Of a DNA stretch of 45,831 bases, positions 41,756 through 45,831 are shown piece after piece. The position numbers were made by a program, and so were the translations under genes. The notes beneath the pieces were generated by a model that saw nothing but the letters and a program-made list of their open reading frames with translations, was not told where the DNA came from and searched no databases. Within the stretch, counting starts at the first letter, position 1. Each line of letters begins with the position of its first letter. Source of the stretch: Amoebidium appalachense (Eukaryota; Ichthyosporea); NCBI GenBank assembly GCA_963693365.1, contig CAVNZM010000036.1, forward strand, positions 1-45,831. The letters are read 5' to 3'.

Positions 41756-43225
41756 TTACTCCAGCCGGGCGACCAGCGCCTCGAGCGCCGACGTCAGTCT
41801 GTCCACGTAGTCGTTGATGGCCAGCACCGCCTCGGCGATCGTCGCCTTGCCCGCCGCCGGCCCCACGGTCGGCGCGGCCCACGTGCCCACGTTGGCCGGT
41901 GGCGCGTACGTGTTGAGGGCGAGCACGGCGGCGGCGATGGTGGTTTTGCTCGCGGCCGGACCGGTGGTGGGGGTGGTGTAAGTACCCACGACGGATGTAT
42001 TCGCCTTCCCAGCGAGCTGGGAGTCCACGGCTGTCTTGTCACTCTTGAGTGCGAGCTGGGTGTCGACATAGGTCTTGTCGCTCTTCAATGCGAGCTGGGT
42101 GTCGACATAGGTCTTGTCGCTCTTCAATGCGAGCTGGGTGTCGACATATGTCTTGTCGGTTTTCAGTGTGAGCTTGCCATCGGTATATGTGAGGTCTGCT
42201 TTTAAGAGCAGTTGGCCATCCACATAACTCTTATCGCTTTTCAATCCGAGCTGGGTATCAACATAAGTTTTGTCACTTTTCAACGCGAGCTTGTCGTCTG
42301 TATAGGTAAGGCCCGCTTTCAAGAGCAGCTGGCTATCAACAAAGCTCTTGTCGCTTTTCAGGGCCAGCTGTGCATCCGTGTAGCTTTTGTCACTTTTGAG
42401 TGCCAGCTGGGTGTCCACATAGCTCTTGTCGCTTTTCAGTGCCAACTTTTCATTGGTGTATGTCAGATCCGTTTTCAGGGCCAGTTGGGCATCGACGTAG
42501 CTTCTGTCGCTCTTAAGAGCCAGCTGCCCGTCCACATAGCTCTTGTCGCTTTTCAGGGCCAGCTGTGCATCCGTGTAGCTTTTGTCACTTTTGAGTGCCA
42601 GCTGGGTGTCCACATAGCTCTTGTCGGTTTTCAGTGCAAACTTTTCATTGGTGTATGTCAGGTCCGTTTTCAGGGCCAGTTGGGCATCGACGTAGCTTCT
42701 GTCGCTCTTAAGAGCCAGCTGCCCGTCCACATGGCTCTTGTCGCTTTTCAGTGCTAGCTTCCCATCAACAAACACCGCACGATCTTCGAACCGTTTGTCT
42801 AAGTCAGCTACCGAGGTCGTCAACCGCTTGTCCAAGTTTTCTACTGTTACGACATCGGCCTTCAGTTGCAGTCGTGAAACCACACTGTCTTCTTCGGCCT
42901 TTTTGTCGACCGCCTCCGCAAGCTGTGCAAGAGCGACTTTGTCGGCCTTCAGCTCCAGCCCGGCCTGTTGTGCCCGCAGTGCAGTGTTGATCTCTTCCAC
43001 CGTGCCGAGCACGTTGTCGTCGTTGACCGTCAGCGCCGCGTTCAGGATTCCGACCGCTGCGCCCAGCGTGAGCCCCGCGCAGGGCCCGTCGACGGGCACG
43101 TGGTACGGCAGCACCTGCGCCACACAGGCCGCGGCGTGCTCGAGGTCGAGCTGTCCCGTGTCGAAGGAGACGGTGTGGGGCAGGCGCGCCTGCTCCCCGC
43201 ACACCAGCTGCTTGCACCGGAGCAT
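41756..43225 (-). CDS. Long repeat fibre protein, 489 aa
   Basis: The ORF is intact from ATG 43225. Residues 1-90 are a globular head (LPYHVPVDGPCAGLTLGAAV). Residues ~91-156 are coiled coil. Residues 157-403 are exactly 19 copies of a 13-residue repeat, LALKSDKSYVDTQ-like. Two identical-order blocks of five units appear within this array. The last 86 residues carry two copies of a 'P-T-x-G-P-A-A-x-K-x-T-I-A-x-A-V-L-A-x-N' motif and a terminal coiled coil. Repeats of this kind resemble trimeric phage-tail-fibre and giant-virus fibre shafts. It is adjacent and convergent to fibre protein C, supporting a virion-surface role. Confidence 0.8.
   Translation of the reverse strand: MLRCKQLVCGEQARLPHTVSFDTGQLDLEHAAACVAQVLPYHVPVDGPCAGLTLGAAVGILNAALTVNDDNVLGTVEEINTALRAQQAGLELKADKVALAQLAEAVDKKAEEDSVVSRLQLKADVVTVENLDKRLTTSVADLDKRFEDRAVFVDGKLALKSDKSHVDGQLALKSDRSYVDAQLALKTDLTYTNEKFALKTDKSYVDTQLALKSDKSYTDAQLALKSDKSYVDGQLALKSDRSYVDAQLALKTDLTYTNEKLALKSDKSYVDTQLALKSDKSYTDAQLALKSDKSFVDSQLLLKAGLTYTDDKLALKSDKTYVDTQLGLKSDKSYVDGQLLLKADLTYTDGKLTLKTDKTYVDTQLALKSDKTYVDTQLALKSDKTYVDTQLALKSDKTAVDSQLAGKANTSVVGTYTTPTTGPAASKTTIAAAVLALNTYAPPANVGTWAAPTVGPAAGKATIAEAVLAINDYVDRLTSALEALVARLE
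42017..42757 (-). repeat. 39-nt coding repeat array, 19 units
   Basis: Nineteen 39-nt units encode the 13-residue repeat of the fibre gene. A higher-order 195-nt (five-unit) duplication is visible. It is prone to unit-number change by slippage or recombination. Confidence 0.85.
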
Positions 43226-43240
43226 TGGTTACGGCCCTAA

Positions 43241-43798
43241 TTAAAACCGGCCCTTCCGGCAGAACAGGTACCACAGCCCGTGCAGCAGCGCATCCGCCAG
43301 ATCGTCCTTCTTGCCTTCGCGCTCGAACTTGTCCCGCCACCCCTGCTCACCCTGCACCTCCAGCGCCTGTCGGGTGTCCTCGACCGCCCGCCGCTTGTAC
43401 ACCGCATAGGCCGCCTTGCCGGTCTCTGCGGGCGTCCGCCCCATGCGCGCGAGCCACGCCCCGCACTGGTTCTTCCGCGTGCCGTGCTGCAGCACCACCC
43501 CAGGCCCCCGGCCCTCGACCAGTCGCCGGGTCACGAAGTACCCCTGCAGCACGTGCGCCAGCACCGAAAGCTTCGTCACCATCTGCTGCTCGATCACCAC
43601 CACGTCCACACCCTCGAGCATGCGCGCCTCCTCGTGCAGCCGCCGCAGCAGCAGCTGAACGAGCACGGCCGCCGGCGTGTTCGGGTTGCCCACGGCCCAC
43701 CGCTCCCAGCTGTGGATCTCGAACGCGCCCCCTGGGGTGTCGGCCACGACGCACACGACAAGATTCAAGAACCCAACGTCGATGGCCGCCACGCGCAT
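43241..43798 (-). CDS. A22-type RuvC-like Holliday-junction resolvase
   Basis: This is a 185-residue protein from ATG 43798 (frame open upstream with no better start). The RNase H-fold active site is visible: Asp7 in MRVAAIDVGF, Glu70 in VDVVVIEQQM, and a C-terminal KKDDLADALLHG with Asp165/166 and Asp169. Poxvirus A22 and its NCLDV relatives cut four-way junctions to resolve concatemers into unit genomes. Length and motif order fit that family. The C-terminus is Trp/Tyr-containing and basic. It lies divergent from the 43875 gene. Confidence 0.88.
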   Translation of the reverse strand: MRVAAIDVGFLNLVVCVVADTPGGAFEIHSWERWAVGNPNTPAAVLVQLLLRRLHEEARMLEGVDVVVIEQQMVTKLSVLAHVLQGYFVTRRLVEGRGPGVVLQHGTRKNQCGAWLARMGRTPAETGKAAYAVYKRRAVEDTRQALEVQGEQGWRDKFEREGKKDDLADALLHGLWYLFCRKGRF

Positions 43799-43825
43799 TT
43801 TGACCGCCAAGCGCACCGCGCGCGC

Positions 43826-43833
43826 TTTATAAG
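43826..43833 (+). promoter_or_regulatory. TATA box upstream of the 43875 gene
   Basis: TTTATAAG, 41 nt before the ATG at 43875, in the 76-nt spacer shared with the divergent resolvase gene. Confidence 0.45.
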
Positions 43834-43874
43834 CCGTCCGCCGCGCCCCGCGTCGCAAATGTGCGCGTAGACAA

Positions 43875-44561
43875 ATGGACGGCAGACATACCTGGCTTGC
43901 GTGGGCGGTGATCTGTGTGGCGCTGCTGTACATGTATGTGGCACGGCGCGACTACGCCGGCGCCGGCTACGAGGACGTGGCCAAGGCGGAGGCCCCCCCG
44001 CTGGCCGCACCCACCAACCCGCCGGACCAGTTCCAGCCGGGCCTCAACCCTGACCGCACAAGACTGCACGCCCCGAACAAGGGCGCCACCGACAAGTACG
44101 GCATCAACAGGCCCTGCAACCCCGCGGACCGCCTCAACACGAAGGTCATGGAGGTCCCCCTGGACGAACACGTTGGGCGTGTGCGCCCTCTCAATCCCTA
44201 CCTCAAACCCAGCGGCGTGGACAACAGGGCAGATGCCGGTGACCGCGCGCCTTTGGCCGAGGGCGTGCCCTTGCTGACGGGTCGGGCAATCGACGGCCAC
44301 AGTCATCCCGAGCAGCAGCAGACGCGCGCCGCGTCAATGCGCGAGCTCTACCGCGTGAAGACCCGCGGCGGCATCTACAACGCGTCGTTGAAGGACTACC
44401 CGGCCCGTCCGGAGGCCGTGCTCAACAACCGCGAGGACGTGCGCACCGGTGTGCGCGCCCCGCTGCCGACGTTCGCGTTCGACCCGGTCCGGAGTGACCA
44501 GCCCCAGCACGTGGAGAAGACCCGGCGCGGCATTCGGACGCACGACTTCGGGCAGATATGA
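43875..44561 (+). CDS. N-terminally anchored virion-like protein, 228 aa
   Basis: The ORF is intact from ATG 43875. One membrane helix at residues ~6-22 (TWLAWAVICVALLYMYVA) is followed by a long hydrophilic, extended, Pro/Asn/Asp/Arg-rich tail (NPPDQFQPGLNPDRTRLHAP, RAASMRELYRVKTRGGIYN). This shape is typical of NCLDV virion inner-membrane proteins. Its stop overlaps the start of the next tiny ORF (ATATGA). Confidence 0.65.
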   Translation: MDGRHTWLAWAVICVALLYMYVARRDYAGAGYEDVAKAEAPPLAAPTNPPDQFQPGLNPDRTRLHAPNKGATDKYGINRPCNPADRLNTKVMEVPLDEHVGRVRPLNPYLKPSGVDNRADAGDRAPLAEGVPLLTGRAIDGHSHPEQQQTRAASMRELYRVKTRGGIYNASLKDYPARPEAVLNNREDVRTGVRAPLPTFAFDPVRSDQPQHVEKTRRGIRTHDFGQI

Positions 44562-44659
44562 TCACGGGGCTCGCAAACACCGACGTGCCTATGATGCCGA
44601 TCCCCGACCTGGTGGGGGGGGGCACTCTGCCACAGGACTTCAACGTCAAGCTGCGTTAA
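44558..44659 (+). CDS. Possible 33-residue peptide
   Basis: ATG 44558 overlaps the stop of the preceding gene, and the ORF ends at TAA 44659. It reads MITGLANTDVPMMPIPDLVG and then a Gly-rich turn and PQDFNVKLR. The overlap and natural composition suggest translational coupling or a genuine tiny virion peptide. It could also be a C-terminal extension of the previous gene separated by a frame change: a nine-G run (44614-44622) lies within it. Confidence 0.4.
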   Translation: MITGLANTDVPMMPIPDLVGGGTLPQDFNVKLR

Positions 44660-44710
44660 CGTTAACCGACTATCGGGTGAACGCGGTGATTTTTATTTCG
44701 GCATCGGGCA

Positions 44711-44971
44711 ATGGCCATTTGCTACACACGCAAGACGAAGAGCGCGTTCAACCGACCCCTGAAGCTCAACCCGCCGCTTAAGGGGTTCATGCACAAGCCC
44801 ACGGCCACGCGCGGGCAGGTGGTGAAGGCGGTCTGGGCGTACGCCAAGAAGAAGGGGCTGAACAACGGCCAGAAGATCAAAGTCGACGGTGGGCTGTCTC
44901 CGCTGTTCCCGAAGCAGAGTACGATCAAATTCGGCGATATTGCACGCATGATCGGCAAGTTCAGCGGCTGA
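44711..44971 (+). CDS. SWIB-domain protein, 86 aa
   Basis: The ORF is intact from ATG 44711. Nearly the whole protein is a SWIB/MDM2-type fold: FNRPLKLNPPLKGFM, then TRGQVVKAVWAYAKKKGL, KIKVDGGLSPLF and IKFGDIARMIGKF. These match the usual 'L...L...T-R-x-x-V-x-x-x-W-x-Y-x-K-x-x-x-L ... I-x-x-D-x-x-L-x-x-L-F' order. SWIB domains occur in chromatin remodellers and as stand-alone proteins in several NCLDVs, where a chromatin or transcription role is suspected. It precedes the next gene by 28 nt on the same strand. Confidence 0.85.
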   Translation: MAICYTRKTKSAFNRPLKLNPPLKGFMHKPTATRGQVVKAVWAYAKKKGLNNGQKIKVDGGLSPLFPKQSTIKFGDIARMIGKFSG

Positions 44972-44999
44972 CCGGCGAATATTTTCACGCCTACACAAA

Positions 45000-45831
45000 A
45001 TGGCTCGTGAGCGGTATAATACTGGCAGCGGGCAAGCTGGGGAGAAGATCGTCAATTTCGTCACAAAAACGAAAGGCAAACCCCCGCAAAACGTCGGTGA
45101 GCAGGACATCAAGGCCGCAAAGCACCTACTGATCAACAACATCAGGCTATACCAGAAAGAATTCGGCGTCCCCGAAGACATCGCCAAGAAGGCGTCGGAC
45201 ATGGTGAAGTTCGGTCTCCACGGAATCCAGCGGGTGGTCGGGGGTTGCGAGGGGCGCCTGTTGCCGCTCGACGCAGCCGGGTTCATTTTCGCGTGCGTCT
45301 ACCTGCTGGGCGTTAAAACTCAGGCGAGTGCAAAGGGCGGAACGGCCGCCCTTGAAAAGGGTGCGACCGACGTGAACACGTTCCTTGTGGCCGAGGACGT
45401 GTACAGTAGGGTCCGCATCGCCATGTACGGAAAACCCCCCGATGACTTTGGCGTCATCAAGGGCGGGTCGGGGTGCAGGGAGCCTTGGATCATCGACGAC
45501 ATCGAGGCATATGCGTGCAAATGGCGCCTGGACGCGGGCAAGGTCACGGAGATCCAGGACTACCTCATCAAGCTCAACACGACCAGGACAAAAGGCGCGG
45601 AGAACATTCAAAAGGACGACAAACACTTCCCTCTCCCGCCGTGGTTCGACCTGGTTAAGACAAATGCCGATGCCGATTTGCTGACCTGGTATGAAGACAA
45701 CGGTGTCATGTCATTGGCCATAACCGAATTCTCGGAGGATGTCTACCGCAGGGCTCGCTACCTCGTGTTCCAGAAGTGCGGGATTGAATCGAACACCGTG
45801 CTCGACATGGATGCACAGCTGGCCCTGTTCC
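45000..45831 (+). CDS. Unknown protein, 3' end beyond window
   Basis: ATG 45000 opens a frame that stays open to the window edge (277 codons). The first ~110 residues are helical (IKAAKHLLINNIRLYQKEFG, AKKASDMVKFGLHGIQRVVG, AAGFIFACVYLLGVK), loosely recalling a cyclin/TFIIB-like helical repeat; I give that little weight. The remainder is a mixed alpha/beta sequence (ITEFSEDVYRRARYLVFQ). Its position behind the SWIB gene suggests co-expression. Confidence 0.6.
   Translation, partial: MARERYNTGSGQAGEKIVNFVTKTKGKPPQNVGEQDIKAAKHLLINNIRLYQKEFGVPEDIAKKASDMVKFGLHGIQRVVGGCEGRLLPLDAAGFIFACVYLLGVKTQASAKGGTAALEKGATDVNTFLVAEDVYSRVRIAMYGKPPDDFGVIKGGSGCREPWIIDDIEAYACKWRLDAGKVTEIQDYLIKLNTTRTKGAENIQKDDKHFPLPPWFDLVKTNADADLLTWYEDNGVMSLAITEFSEDVYRRARYLVFQKCGIESNTVLDMDAQLALF

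Overview
The window looks like part of a large eukaryotic double-stranded DNA virus, most probably a nucleocytoplasmic large DNA virus (Nucleocytoviricota), or an integrated copy of one. The evidence is the set of family hallmarks: a poxvirus A22-type RuvC Holliday-junction resolvase (43.2-43.8 kb), a D5/DUF5906-type primase-helicase (12.8-14.8 kb), a membrane protein resembling the poxvirus G9/A16/J5 and iridovirus myristylated-membrane-protein family (27.0-28.4 kb), an MSV199-like protein, a SWIB-domain protein, and a small expanded family of BRO-like DNA-binding proteins. Genes lie on both strands, no bacterial ribosome-binding-site pattern stands out, and upstream regions carry eukaryote-like TATA boxes and many ATTGG/CCAAT motifs. 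This suggests transcription by, or modelled on, host RNA polymerase II. The sequence is visibly GC-rich. The host and the exact virus family cannot be read from the window.

Left part (1-26.9 kb): accessory in character. It starts with a truncated membrane lectin gene, a small membrane or secreted protein, a candidate virion protein (1.4-2.8 kb) and three unknown genes. Next comes a non-coding stretch with tandem repeats (5.25-5.45 kb) and nested inverted repeats (5.9-6.2 kb). From 6.3 to 21.9 kb lie unknown genes and three BRO-like genes, one fused to a T5orf172/GIY-YIG-like domain. The same stretch holds a five-finger C2H2 protein, the primase-helicase, a PD-(D/E)XK-like nuclease, a possible retropepsin-like protein, a decayed gene and two GC-rich minisatellite regions. 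From 21.9 to 26.6 kb lie a small basic protein, a 91-residue protein, a 718-residue candidate capsid-associated protein and a coiled-coil protein.

Right part (26.9-45.8 kb): compact, with short spacers and start/stop overlaps. In order it holds the entry-fusion-like membrane protein, an aquaporin with an intact water-selective filter, several small unknown proteins, an MSV199-like protein, a secreted trypsin-like protease, a coiled-coil protein and a two-span membrane protein. A candidate N-myristoylated protein and a degenerate Nudix protein follow. A virion-surface cluster comes next: three paralogous fibre/spike-like proteins and one fibre built of 19 copies of a 13-residue repeat. The window ends with the resolvase, a membrane-anchored protein, a SWIB protein and a truncated gene of unknown function.

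Two patterns cut across the window. First, at least seven genes are broken by single frame changes, most beside C runs of 4-7 nt. This is typical of uncorrected long-read indels, although decay or programmed frameshifting cannot be excluded. Second, the BRO-like genes carry a shared promoter/leader cassette (TATA box GCATAAAAGG, leader CAGTCTCGCA, then ATG). Copies of it sit beside truncated 3' ends of other genes, after the zinc-finger gene with no ORF behind it, and as a decayed copy inside the fused BRO-T5orf172 gene. That suggests the family spreads and fuses by moving promoter-plus-ORF modules.
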